Positions 41,852 through 51,214 of a stretch of DNA of 64,000 nt are shown piece by piece. Within the stretch, counting starts at the first letter, position 1, and every line of letters begins with the position of its first letter. The DNA is from Aculops lycopersici. Taxonomy: Eukaryota > Arthropoda > Arachnida > Trombidiformes > Eriophyidae. The DNA lies in the NCBI GenBank assembly GCA_015350385.1, contig WNKI01000005.1, positions 1,434,505-1,498,504 on the forward strand. Direction: 5' to 3'. The translations under genes were made by a program, and so were the position numbers. The notes under the pieces are model-generated. The model was given only the letters and a program-made list of their open reading frames with translations, did no database searches and had not been told where the DNA came from.

Positions 41852-44800
41852 TCATCTTTTCTTCACCGGATTCTGGAGTTTCTCTGCCTCGTGACGATTG
41901 TAGGGACTTAGTGGTGAGCCGACGATAATCACACGCGGCGGTCGTAATCTGCGAGGACCTTTTTGTTCATTTACGCAAACCTTGATTACGTTTAGGGTTC
42001 CGGTGGCAAAATCAACGATACTAGTGGCCGGCTGCGTCACAACTCCTATCATTCCCTTGCCCACTCCCTTCATGAAACCCTCAAATCCGTCCTCTTTGGC
42101 CCCGCTAACTGGTTGCGTAACAAGGCCAGTGATTCCGCCCACCAAGCCCTCAACCAAGTCCTTGCCGCTTCTAGCTATATTTGGCTGCTCGCGTCTTCGC
42201 TGGCGCCGCCGTTTCTTCATCTCCTCGTCGAAAGTCAACGAAGAGATACCCTCACCTAGGGTTCCGGAAATCTTACTTAGAGCTCCAATGGCGCCCCCGA
42301 CAGTGTGACTGAACAGGGAGGCAACTCCCAGGGCCAAACCTTCAACTGCCTCCTCAGGTCCCTTTATGATCCCTTGAATGGGTTCGTAGAAGAAATCGCC
42401 TACTCCCTGCTTCAGGTCCATCACTAGCGAAACCGGATTACCTATGACATCGAGCCCAAGGACAACGGCGTAGAATTGCTTCAATATTTGCCGCTTGTAG
42501 TGGTCAAGTGATGCCCACATTAGTTGCTCCTGTGTAAATAGAACCATGTTACGCTCGAAACAATCCAACCGGAAGGTGACATCCTGAAACTCAGTGAGAG
42601 TTACTCCGGCAGAGCGAAGCACAAAGTCCAATCCAAGGGGCAAGCTAACGCCATCGTCTTTGTCGTCCTTGTGATTGGAGGTCGAGCTCAAACTAAAGCT
42701 AACGTTTAGTTTTAGGGGTGAGAAGTGGATCAAATCGTATAGGATCCTGGAGGAGCGAGTTGTTGATTCAACGAGCGCATTGTGCGAGTTCAGCACCAAG
42801 TCCAAGTCGGTTTCAATCATCTCCTTTTGAGTATAGTTTCGGTAGTACCACGTTGAGGCTTCATTGGAAAACTCCATGAGGTGTTGTATGAACGAGTATT
42901 CAATCTTGATGAAAAACTCCTGAACCAACAAACTCAGATACTTGAATCTCCTAAGGTTAGCTTGGCGCTGAATGATTGCACTAAATTCGAAGAAAGGCTT
43001 AGGGACTTGATCGCCAACAATTGATCTCGGCGCTATTATGTGACTCATGAGGGTGCTGAATAGACAATCTGACATTTGGTTATCGATTTGCATGTGGGAC
43101 AGCTTGAAGTGCAATTGGGTTGTGTGCTCCGAGTATCCAATGTAACCCCAAATGCCACGATTTTTAACCCGCCTCAACTGGCCGGCCATTGGCTCGAGCA
43201 AAGTGGGATACTCCAGTTGGTTCAGATCATTTGGCCATTCAACCTTTAACTTGCGGCTCAATTTGGTCACAGTCTTGGTCTTTGAGTCACTGGTGCTGGC
43301 GTAACCAGCCGCCGCTCTTGACTGCAGCTTGGCGTATTGTTTCTTGAATGCAGCCTCTAAAACCTCAATATCCTTCAGAGGTAAAGGCTGGAAGTGGCGA
43401 CGTTCAGGTTGCTTGAGTTCCCAAATGAGATCCGATGGTGCAATACCTAAATAGGCAATTTCCAATCCAGCAATATCGTCTACCAGAGATAGACCAAAAC
43501 CTCTAGATTGTAGGGTTATATCCATCTGCGGTTGAACCAGTTCAATGGCATGCATCATCTCACTGGCCAGAGTGAAGTTGTGGGTGATGAAGAACACGCG
43601 CTGAGAGCCATCTACGAATGACACCCAACAAGTTTCCTTGTCGTCCGACATTGAGATCATATCGTGTCTAGGATTCAACACTTGCTCTGGTCCGTCATTG
43701 ATGGACCACCTAACGGTTCGCTCGCCCAGCGGGTCATACCACGTAAAGTGGGCCGAGTGAAGTGGTGGCAGCTGTTTCCTATCCTTGCAACCCGTTTGTC
43801 CGTAAGTGATGACACTTCTCTCAGTTCCATTAACAAATAGAATTGGCGAGCAACCTTCGAAGTAATCCTCGAGTGTTACCTGAACTCCATGCTCCTCAAC
43901 CTCGACAGTGACATAGACTAGCTTGTCGTAGATATTCAGAAGGCATGAGTTGCTCAAGGTTAGCGGGACGGGTTTCGAAGAAACATCCTGCTTGTCCTGA
44001 AACCTGAAACAAAGGTTCAAATCCTTGAGTCTGTTTGGCCAAAAGGGTGTCGTCTCCTTAGATTCAGCTGCTTTGAATTCATCATTATCCTCACTGTACT
44101 CAATCACATGCTTTGTCTTGTTGATTATCAGGTAAAACGGGTGGGCTGTGATTATCTTTGTGAGACCGATCCGCGACATTGTTATATGCACAGCTACTGT
44201 GTAGAAGATTCCATTCTTGCCCTTGACTAAAACTGTACCCTTGCTACCTACGACATCAACAGGAAATCCCTCGCTGAGATCAGAGTCGCCAATCTTGATT
44301 TGCATACGCTTCTTCGAGAAGAGGGTCTGCTTAAAGGAGATTAAGACAGGATAGTTGATTGTTCCTGGATCAACAACATTGTATTTCCTTCCGCTGAACT
44401 TCCAACTCATTGGTTGTTTGGTTTTGTTGATTAGCCAATAGGGTGAGAATAGAGTTGATGTAACAAGACCCTCGGGATTTTTTGAGGTTCCAAGCAAAAC
44501 TGAAAGTGCATACTCGTCAGATGAGTCAGTTCGCCGGTGGCCGGGCGGGTTGTAGGGGATTGGGTCTAAAGAGTAACCGTCCTTGCTACTCGGCGTTGGG
44601 GTAGATGGGAAGAACTTCCACGTGTCAAAATCTTCGTCCTCAGTGAGATCGCTAATAACATTGTCCGCGACCCAAGAGTAACCCAAGTAATCCAACAATT
44701 TAATCCTTATCTCGGTCTTGCCAAACTTGATGTTATTCAGATCGCACACCTCACCAGCCTCTAGCTCGTGCACCTCTTCTTGTCCAATGATATTGAACTT

Positions 44801-47605
44801 GATGCAAAAAGGTAGCAAGTTTTTAAAAACATGCACATCGGACTTGACACGTTTGGTAGGCGGAGGTGGTAGAGCGAGTTTCTCAGATCGCTCATTCTCC
44901 TCACTTAATGTGTCAAGGAGGGACAACAATACATTTACGGCTGTTCTTGTGATTGTGAGATCCAATTGCTCCTGTGATTCTAATTCAATATTCATCACTG
45001 ATTGGCCATTTATCTCCTTCATGTCTATTATCATGTCAAACTTCCACAAAACAGGCTCGCCAGAGGGATAGGGATCATAACTAACAGGTTCAATCATTGG
45101 TTCCCATGCCAATTTGTTCTCATTATAATAGTTGAGAAGACACTGACACTCTAGTTTGATGAAGTTTGAGTTTTGTAATTGACCAAAGATGGACGAGTGG
45201 AACTTGATTAGCGGTTGAGGGTTGACTATACCAGCTTCAACCACAAAGTTGATGTTCCTCATATCCAAATAGACTTCTCTCTGTGCATTTGCACCAGTAT
45301 CAAAAGGTGCCGAGGCGACAATGGTTCTGGCCGCATTTTGTAATGCCAAATTCATGTCCTCTGTAACCTCAACAGCTGTAACAACATCCTCCTTTGATCT
45401 GAATCTCGAATCTCTGCTCAAGACTTTAGGAAGTAGGATTTCAAAGGACTTCGGTGGTGCTTTCTCAACAATTTTGACTTCTGTGGTGCCTGTAAAGGCA
45501 TTCATAACATTGGTTATTATCTTGAGAGCTTGTGGCGCCATATGAATGTCGAGCTTTGAGAATTCAACATGCATCACCTGGTTATTAGCCTCTGTTTGTG
45601 AGATCATCCTTATTGTACATGGACTCAGAATACAATACTTTGTCTCTACTGGCAGTTTGTAGGAGTAACTTGTGAAATGTGTTAGAGTCATCTGGATGTC
45701 CTCTACGGCACTATTGATGTTCATTGAGACACCTTCCGGTTTCGGATCGTAGGAACACTCAAAGTTGAAGCTCTTCGAGTCTAGATTGAGGCCAAAGTCT
45801 GTCTTTGGTTCATCGGTAGCCTTGCTCGCTGATCTAGCGAAGGCTAAAGCTTTTTTGCGACTGTCAATACTGGCACTCTTACCACTCAAACTTGGATCCT
45901 CATTTGATGTCATGATAGATGTACTCTCGAAGTTGGCCGAAACGTGAGCAGCACTAGCTGCTGGTCTCAGATGAACCGCAAAGTTAATATTACGCATGCA
46001 AAACTCTCCTATCCGAAAGTTTTCGTCGAATCCTGTGACAACACATTTGATGGAATCCAGTCTAAAATTAACAATAAAACCAACAAACTCCTTCGGTGTG
46101 TCGAGCACACCGATACTAGATTCATCGTAACCGATGGCATTGTAAAGCTTCTCTTTCTCATCTTGAGTCATCTCTCGCTTGAGCCCGCTTACTATTTCCT
46201 CGGTCTCTTTCTCAGCTTTGGCAGATGCACCCGACCAGCCTATGCCCCAACCGGATAAGCTGAACCAACCACCACGTTTGCTTTCGTCTTCAGCCTTTCG
46301 TTTCTCTAACTCGGGGCGACACTCAATTTCCGCTTGACTACGACATAGGATAATATTGAAGATATCCAAATCGCGCTCATAATCCTCCAGTTCCTCCTCG
46401 ATTGTAATTTTTTCTGTTGCATTCTCGCATAATAGTTTCTCCTTGTACAACTCTTTGTATTCTCGACACTTTTGCCTATGTTTCTTCATTCGCTTCCAAT
46501 TCCAATTGTTTCTACGAGGTTTTATATCACGTTCAAGGATGGAGCTTAGAGCAAACTGCCACCATTCGTTTGAATGCTTGTGGATTCCCACATTTGGTCT
46601 GAACTTTCTGTAGGCTGAGGCTATACGAATACGACCTAACGAATCCATGAACGAGGTAATTGCGTGTAGTTGAGATTTCTTCAAGTGGACAATAAAATCT
46701 CCTAATATCATATCAATGTCTGCAACTGGCAACACGAAATCGAATTTCTCTGGCTTCGAATTTATCACTAGGTTACCTCGAAAAGTGACCGGTTTCAGGA
46801 TGTAGTCCATGTTTCTATCATTAACGTGGTTTAGTGTACTCTCAATGCGTTTGCTCAGTATTGCGTCAATGTCGGATCCGTTCTTTAGTTCGGATAAGAA
46901 ATGAAAGCTCCTCTCACAGTTGAAGTAAACTGACAGGTAGTCGATAGAAGTAACCTTGAAAATGAGCTCTTTCTTTTGTGTCTCACTGTACTTATCCTTT
47001 TGGCTATTTGAGGCTGGATCTTCGACAGTTTGGAAAACAATCTTTTTTAGAGTCAGACCAAATTGAAATGGGTTCAAGGAGTCGGTAAATTTGTCCTCGT
47101 AAACAATGTGTATATTAGTAATGAGTATCTGAACGTTCCTAATAACCTGGGCAGCCAACTTGGTAACAAATCCATCATCCTCTTGGGCCACCTCGTTGAA
47201 GTTTTTCCTCTTTTGATCGCTTTGTATGTCTAGATTGCGCTTAGTAGTTTCAATCAGATTCAGCTGTTTCTTCTTTGCCTGCCAAGCTCTCTCGGCCTCA
47301 ATGTCATCATCATACTCCTCCAAAACATTGGGAACCGCAACCACGAAAACATCTTGAAGCGAAAGTTGGACAGGCGATGAGTAGAGAGATGACCAGGGAA
47401 TAATGGCTGTCAGCTTGCCTATGTGCCCATGAACAATTTTGAAGGGAAGATCCAGGGATGCAAAAGCATCCTCTTTGATGGCTAGATTCTTCAACTCGAC
47501 ATTTCCACGCCAAGCACCTAGTTGAAGTTGTGAGGCGTTGACATCGTCGATGAAATGGCCCAGGTAGGCGTTCAGAAGGTTAGCTATAACACTTTCGAAA
47601 ACCAT
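41852..47605 (-). CDS. Vps13: VPS13 (A/C type) bridge-like lipid transfer protein, shortened
   Basis: 1917 residues from the family-typical start MVFESV at 47605; the frame extends 20 codons further upstream, probably as 5'UTR. The N-terminal chorein domain (about 1-115: LGHFIDDVNASQLQLGAW, PFKIVHGHIGKL) and the following rod (REWW-like HSNEWWQFALSS, HRQKCREYKELYKEK) match VPS13A/C. A SHR/VAB region (LFSPYWLINKTKQP; HPFYLIINKTKH; ITYGQTGC) is present. The C-terminal ATG2-like helical part (EPIQGIIKGPEEAVEGLALG; GFEGFMKGVGKGMIG) is also present. Human VPS13A is about 3170 residues. Roughly 1,000 residues of the mid rod and the C-terminal PH-like domain (after RRLRPPR) are missing. VPS13 transfers lipids at organelle contact sites. 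A single exon is remarkable, since vertebrate orthologues have about 70. Confidence 0.93.
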   Translation of the reverse strand: MVFESVIANLLNAYLGHFIDDVNASQLQLGAWRGNVELKNLAIKEDAFASLDLPFKIVHGHIGKLTAIIPWSSLYSSPVQLSLQDVFVVAVPNVLEEYDDDIEAERAWQAKKKQLNLIETTKRNLDIQSDQKRKNFNEVAQEDDGFVTKLAAQVIRNVQILITNIHIVYEDKFTDSLNPFQFGLTLKKIVFQTVEDPASNSQKDKYSETQKKELIFKVTSIDYLSVYFNCERSFHFLSELKNGSDIDAILSKRIESTLNHVNDRNMDYILKPVTFRGNLVINSKPEKFDFVLPVADIDMILGDFIVHLKKSQLHAITSFMDSLGRIRIASAYRKFRPNVGIHKHSNEWWQFALSSILERDIKPRRNNWNWKRMKKHRQKCREYKELYKEKLLCENATEKITIEEELEDYERDLDIFNIILCRSQAEIECRPELEKRKAEDESKRGGWFSLSGWGIGWSGASAKAEKETEEIVSGLKREMTQDEKEKLYNAIGYDESSIGVLDTPKEFVGFIVNFRLDSIKCVVTGFDENFRIGEFCMRNINFAVHLRPAASAAHVSANFESTSIMTSNEDPSLSGKSASIDSRKKALAFARSASKATDEPKTDFGLNLDSKSFNFECSYDPKPEGVSMNINSAVEDIQMTLTHFTSYSYKLPVETKYCILSPCTIRMISQTEANNQVMHVEFSKLDIHMAPQALKIITNVMNAFTGTTEVKIVEKAPPKSFEILLPKVLSRDSRFRSKEDVVTAVEVTEDMNLALQNAARTIVASAPFDTGANAQREVYLDMRNINFVVEAGIVNPQPLIKFHSSIFGQLQNSNFIKLECQCLLNYYNENKLAWEPMIEPVSYDPYPSGEPVLWKFDMIIDMKEINGQSVMNIELESQEQLDLTITRTAVNVLLSLLDTLSEENERSEKLALPPPPTKRVKSDVHVFKNLLPFCIKFNIIGQEEVHELEAGEVCDLNNIKFGKTEIRIKLLDYLGYSWVADNVISDLTEDEDFDTWKFFPSTPTPSSKDGYSLDPIPYNPPGHRRTDSSDEYALSVLLGTSKNPEGLVTSTLFSPYWLINKTKQPMSWKFSGRKYNVVDPGTINYPVLISFKQTLFSKKRMQIKIGDSDLSEGFPVDVVGSKGTVLVKGKNGIFYTVAVHITMSRIGLTKIITAHPFYLIINKTKHVIEYSEDNDEFKAAESKETTPFWPNRLKDLNLCFRFQDKQDVSSKPVPLTLSNSCLLNIYDKLVYVTVEVEEHGVQVTLEDYFEGCSPILFVNGTERSVITYGQTGCKDRKQLPPLHSAHFTWYDPLGERTVRWSINDGPEQVLNPRHDMISMSDDKETCWVSFVDGSQRVFFITHNFTLASEMMHAIELVQPQMDITLQSRGFGLSLVDDIAGLEIAYLGIAPSDLIWELKQPERRHFQPLPLKDIEVLEAAFKKQYAKLQSRAAAGYASTSDSKTKTVTKLSRKLKVEWPNDLNQLEYPTLLEPMAGQLRRVKNRGIWGYIGYSEHTTQLHFKLSHMQIDNQMSDCLFSTLMSHIIAPRSIVGDQVPKPFFEFSAIIQRQANLRRFKYLSLLVQEFFIKIEYSFIQHLMEFSNEASTWYYRNYTQKEMIETDLDLVLNSHNALVESTTRSSRILYDLIHFSPLKLNVSFSLSSTSNHKDDKDDGVSLPLGLDFVLRSAGVTLTEFQDVTFRLDCFERNMVLFTQEQLMWASLDHYKRQILKQFYAVVLGLDVIGNPVSLVMDLKQGVGDFFYEPIQGIIKGPEEAVEGLALGVASLFSHTVGGAIGALSKISGTLGEGISSLTFDEEMKKRRRQRRREQPNIARSGKDLVEGLVGGITGLVTQPVSGAKEDGFEGFMKGVGKGMIGVVTQPATSIVDFATGTLNVIKVCVNEQKGPRRLRPPRVIIVGSPLSPYNRHEAEKLQNPVKKR

Positions 47606-48683
47606 GATGCTTATGTTGCTGTTGCTGCTACTGCCTCTTTTCTTGCTGTTGCTCTCACCATGCAATGGATAATAACGGTATCAGTTTGTTGTTATTAGTT
47701 TAGTTGGTCGATAATATTAAAGTGATGATAATAATAATAATAGAGATCTTCAACTAATTAGGCATGAATAATCTTGGGGTTGTTAGGGAACCGACGACGA
47801 AGAGGATTCGAGTGGGTGGATATTATTACTTGCACCTGAAGCTGATTGGCTTCACCATATTGGCAAGTGCACTCTGGTAATCAGCTTGGTGATCATGATA
47901 TTTGCTTCAATGTCCCCTGTGTTAGTTTGTGTCAGTGTATGTATGAGTGTGAGTTGATTACATCCAATACTGAGACTAATCAATTTCGACTCAATCGTCA
48001 ACTAGCAGCTAATAGTAAGACGATGGTTGCCCATGACAGGAATAATGATAAAAATCAAGTATTTTCATCTGACAATGGAAAATGGATGGTGCTGCAGTGA
48101 TACAATAACAGCAGCGGCGGCTGCAGCAGCAAGAAGGGCGACCAAAGAGAGACGCTGCATTGTTGTGCAGTCCTCTCTGCATAAGAGAGCTTTTGCTTTA
48201 GAGTCGCTCGTTTCTATGGGTTTCAACTGTGCCGCTTCCAATGACACATGCAGCCCTCAAAGCTGTGAGCGACTATAACACGAACAACAACATACACGTT
48301 TTCCTATCGAAACTTATCTAGCTCTCTCTCTCCAATTCCAAATGTGTACTCTTGTATTGAAATTCGTTCAACTTGTCGTCATTGCGGTTGCTGCCGCCAC
48401 AATGTGTGCAAGCTAGAGAGATATTTTAATACGCAGAGAACGTCGCTGGAGGAGTGCAAATTGAGTCGGAGCTTTCGATATCACACTGTTGATATATTAA
48501 AAATATTCTACCCATTTGGCATGAAAACAACATGATTATTGTGAAACTTCAAGCTATTTATTGGCAGACTTGATCAAACTAATATAATCCAAGGTAAAAA
48601 TTATCAGCAATTGGACTAGTAAAGCCCCCAGAAAACAATATAGATGCCTCCCAAAAGCAAGTTTTTAAACCAAAAAAATAACC
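47606..48683. promoter_or_regulatory. Divergent promoter region VPS13/IRE1
   Basis: About 1.1 kb between two divergent start codons. Plus-strand frames were checked for an IRE1 luminal domain or signal peptide; none was found. An in-frame TAA (about 48666) lies just before the IRE1 ATG, with no AG acceptor in between. Confidence 0.6.
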
Positions 48684-50459
48684 ATGCAAGAGCCAGATAT
48701 TCCAAAATACACGCGTCAATACATGACGACGTTCATGACCGACAAATACCTTGCCTATTGTTATGTATTTGATGGTCTCCAATATCAAGACCATTGCAAA
48801 GTGGAAAATCCAGACGGCACTTTTAACATTAGCCAAAAGTGTCTCCAAAGAGTCTCAAATCACTTCAAGCAGTTTGCTCAGATTGGATATGACGCAAACG
48901 GATCCCTAAGCGACGAAACCGATGAAAGAGGTCTCGTCCGTTACAACGAAATTGATCAAGCTGTAGACTTTCCAAATGTCGTTATAGCCCTTACACACTA
49001 TTGGCGAGAAGTTCTATTGCTTTGTGTCTTCTCGGCTATACTTGTCAACTTTATCATTGCATTAATTAGACGACGCCACGCACCACTATTTGTCAAACTC
49101 TTCAGCTTTCTGGGCATAGAATATTTCGAACAACAAGCAACAAGATACTCTCGACTCTCAGCTATTCCAACCGTCGACGAGCAGGGCATGATCAATGTTG
49201 GAAAGATCTCTTTCAATCCAAGAGTTGTGCTTGGTTATGGAAGCAAAGGCACCTGTGTTTTCAAGGGTTCCTTTGAGAGTAAAGTGGACTGTGCCGTGAA
49301 GCGAGTCGTGTCACAGTACCTGAGCCTTGCTGATAGAGAAGTCGACTTTTTACGATCATTGCAGCACCCAAATCTTGTGAGATACCTCGCAACCGAAGAA
49401 GACGCTCAATTCATTTATATTTCTCTAGAATTGGCAGAATTCACACTCGGTGAACTGATTGAAAGCAAACGCATGAAGCAAATCGGATTAAGTAAGGAGG
49501 AATTGTGCAGACAAGCCGCTCTAGGATTGCAACATCTACACAAGCTCGATATTGTTCATCGTGACATTAAACCGCAAAATATATTAATCTCCTTCCCAAT
49601 GAGACCTAACAATGAAAGAAAGGTCATGATATCAGACTTTGGATTGAGCAAGCAGCTCAGCAATTTAGATACTGGTCACACTTCAAGTGCAATGCGATAC
49701 TTTGATGGCACTCAAGGTTGGATGGCTCCCGAGATAGTGAGCGCTAAGATACATGAAGATAAGACCCTTCTACCGACTAAATCAGCAGATATTTTCTCGC
49801 TTGGTTGCGTATTCTATTACATTATCTTCGAGGGCGAGCATCCCTTTGGTCGAGCAGATCAAAGACAGCCAAACATATTGATAAACAACAGTATGCTCGA
49901 GACATTTAGTGTAAAGGATGAGAACAACATGATGGTTAGCGAAGAGCAAGCTGTTATGGCGAGGAAATTGATTAGATTCATGATTCAACCAGAACCAGAG
50001 ACCAGGCCACCTATTAGCGCTGTGCTCAAATATCCTTTGTTCTGGACTCGATCCGACCAGTTGCAATTCTTGCAGGATGTCTCGGATCGAATTGATAAAG
50101 AAGAGGGTGCCAGTGAAATAACCTATCGAGTTGAACGCAATCGGCAGGCGATATTCGCCTTCGGTTGGAAGGATTGTCTCGGCAAATTGCTGCAAGACGA
50201 TCTAGGTAACTTTAGAAAATATAATGAGCGATCCGTACGTCATCTATTGCGAGCAATAAGGAACAAAAAGCATCATTACAGAGAGCTATCCGAGGAGCTC
50301 AAAGAGAGTCTAGGCGACGTACCCGATGGATTCATGGACTACTTCAGTTCTCGATTCCCCGAGCTATTGCCGCATATTTACCATGCAATGCAAGCTTGCA
50401 AACATGAAACCATCTTCAGAACTTACTACGAGCAAACTGACGAGTACGTCTTCAGCTAG
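48684..50459 (+). CDS. Ire1: IRE1 kinase/RNase with a severely shortened luminal part
   Basis: 591 residues (human ERN1 977). Residues 1-108 are predicted luminal, carry two N-glycosylation sequons (N48-I-S, N72-G-S) and have no signal peptide. One transmembrane segment (about 109-127, VLLLCVFSAILVNFIIALI) is followed by Arg-rich sequence, as expected for the cytosolic side. The kinase is complete: glycine loop GYGSKGTCVF (184-193), Lys in CAVKRV (206), HRDIKPQN and DFGLSK. The KEN RNase is complete (QFLQDVSDRI; SVRHLLRAIRNKKHHYREL). IRE1 detects unfolded protein in the ER lumen and splices Xbp1 mRNA. Here the usual ~400-residue beta-propeller-like sensor is missing, so lumenal sensing would have to differ or rely on membrane stress. 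An in-frame stop just upstream and the lack of an acceptor make a missed exon unlikely. Confidence 0.92.
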   Translation: MQEPDIPKYTRQYMTTFMTDKYLAYCYVFDGLQYQDHCKVENPDGTFNISQKCLQRVSNHFKQFAQIGYDANGSLSDETDERGLVRYNEIDQAVDFPNVVIALTHYWREVLLLCVFSAILVNFIIALIRRRHAPLFVKLFSFLGIEYFEQQATRYSRLSAIPTVDEQGMINVGKISFNPRVVLGYGSKGTCVFKGSFESKVDCAVKRVVSQYLSLADREVDFLRSLQHPNLVRYLATEEDAQFIYISLELAEFTLGELIESKRMKQIGLSKEELCRQAALGLQHLHKLDIVHRDIKPQNILISFPMRPNNERKVMISDFGLSKQLSNLDTGHTSSAMRYFDGTQGWMAPEIVSAKIHEDKTLLPTKSADIFSLGCVFYYIIFEGEHPFGRADQRQPNILINNSMLETFSVKDENNMMVSEEQAVMARKLIRFMIQPEPETRPPISAVLKYPLFWTRSDQLQFLQDVSDRIDKEEGASEITYRVERNRQAIFAFGWKDCLGKLLQDDLGNFRKYNERSVRHLLRAIRNKKHHYRELSEELKESLGDVPDGFMDYFSSRFPELLPHIYHAMQACKHETIFRTYYEQTDEYVFS

Positions 50460-51214
50460 ATACCAAGATCATCATCACCATAATCAATAGTGATCGGAAA
50501 CATAAAAAGATCAAGTCACCACCACATTATGGAAAAAAGCATCAAGCATTATGATGCTTATCACGTAACAATAACCACCACCATCACCATAACTGGAAGT
50601 TTCATATATGCATTGTAAATATGAAAATCTACTTTATTATTACTATTCCGATACCCTTTGATGAATTTCAGGACATTCAGGCACAAAGATTATAAAATAT
50701 ACACATATATTATACAGATATAAATGTTTGCAATGTGATCTTGCAAGTTGAGAAATTGCATCTGTTGGTATTGTTGTGATTTTTCGGACACCAAAGTTCT
50801 ATTATAGAGGAAGATCAAAGGGAACACTTGATGTATTTTGACCAAAAACAAATTTTCTGTAATGACAAAGCAACTGGTCATCAATCAACTTGTCGCTGAA
50901 TCCTATAGGAGTGAGTCCAATATCATAATTATCATGATAATTTTAATTGTTATCAAATCCAGTGATTACCGAATCGATTGCCCAACTATGCAATTGTAAT
51001 AAATTAGAAGAACGTATTACTATCTTCCTGTTTCGTGAGTAAACTAGAGGAATCGTGAGATAAGTCCACTGCCATATGTAGTTGTTCAGGAGTGTAACCT
51101 GATTGAACGATGGTTGGATAGTAATAGATTGATTGAGTGTATTATTGCGATAAAGAACGAGGAGAGACAAGATGATTGTTAGATAATTGAATTTGATATT
51201 TTAATATAATGAAT
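50460..51214. other. Convergent 3' gap between IRE1 and the ETS gene
   Basis: AT-rich, with no coding frame. AATAAA at about 50999 (+) and a minus-strand ATTAAA near 51200 are candidate 3'-end signals for IRE1 and the ETS gene. Confidence 0.45.

Noticed and set aside
44005..44025. GGTTCAAATCC resembling a tRNA box B
   Set aside because: It lies inside the VPS13 coding frame, with no acceptor stem or box A nearby.
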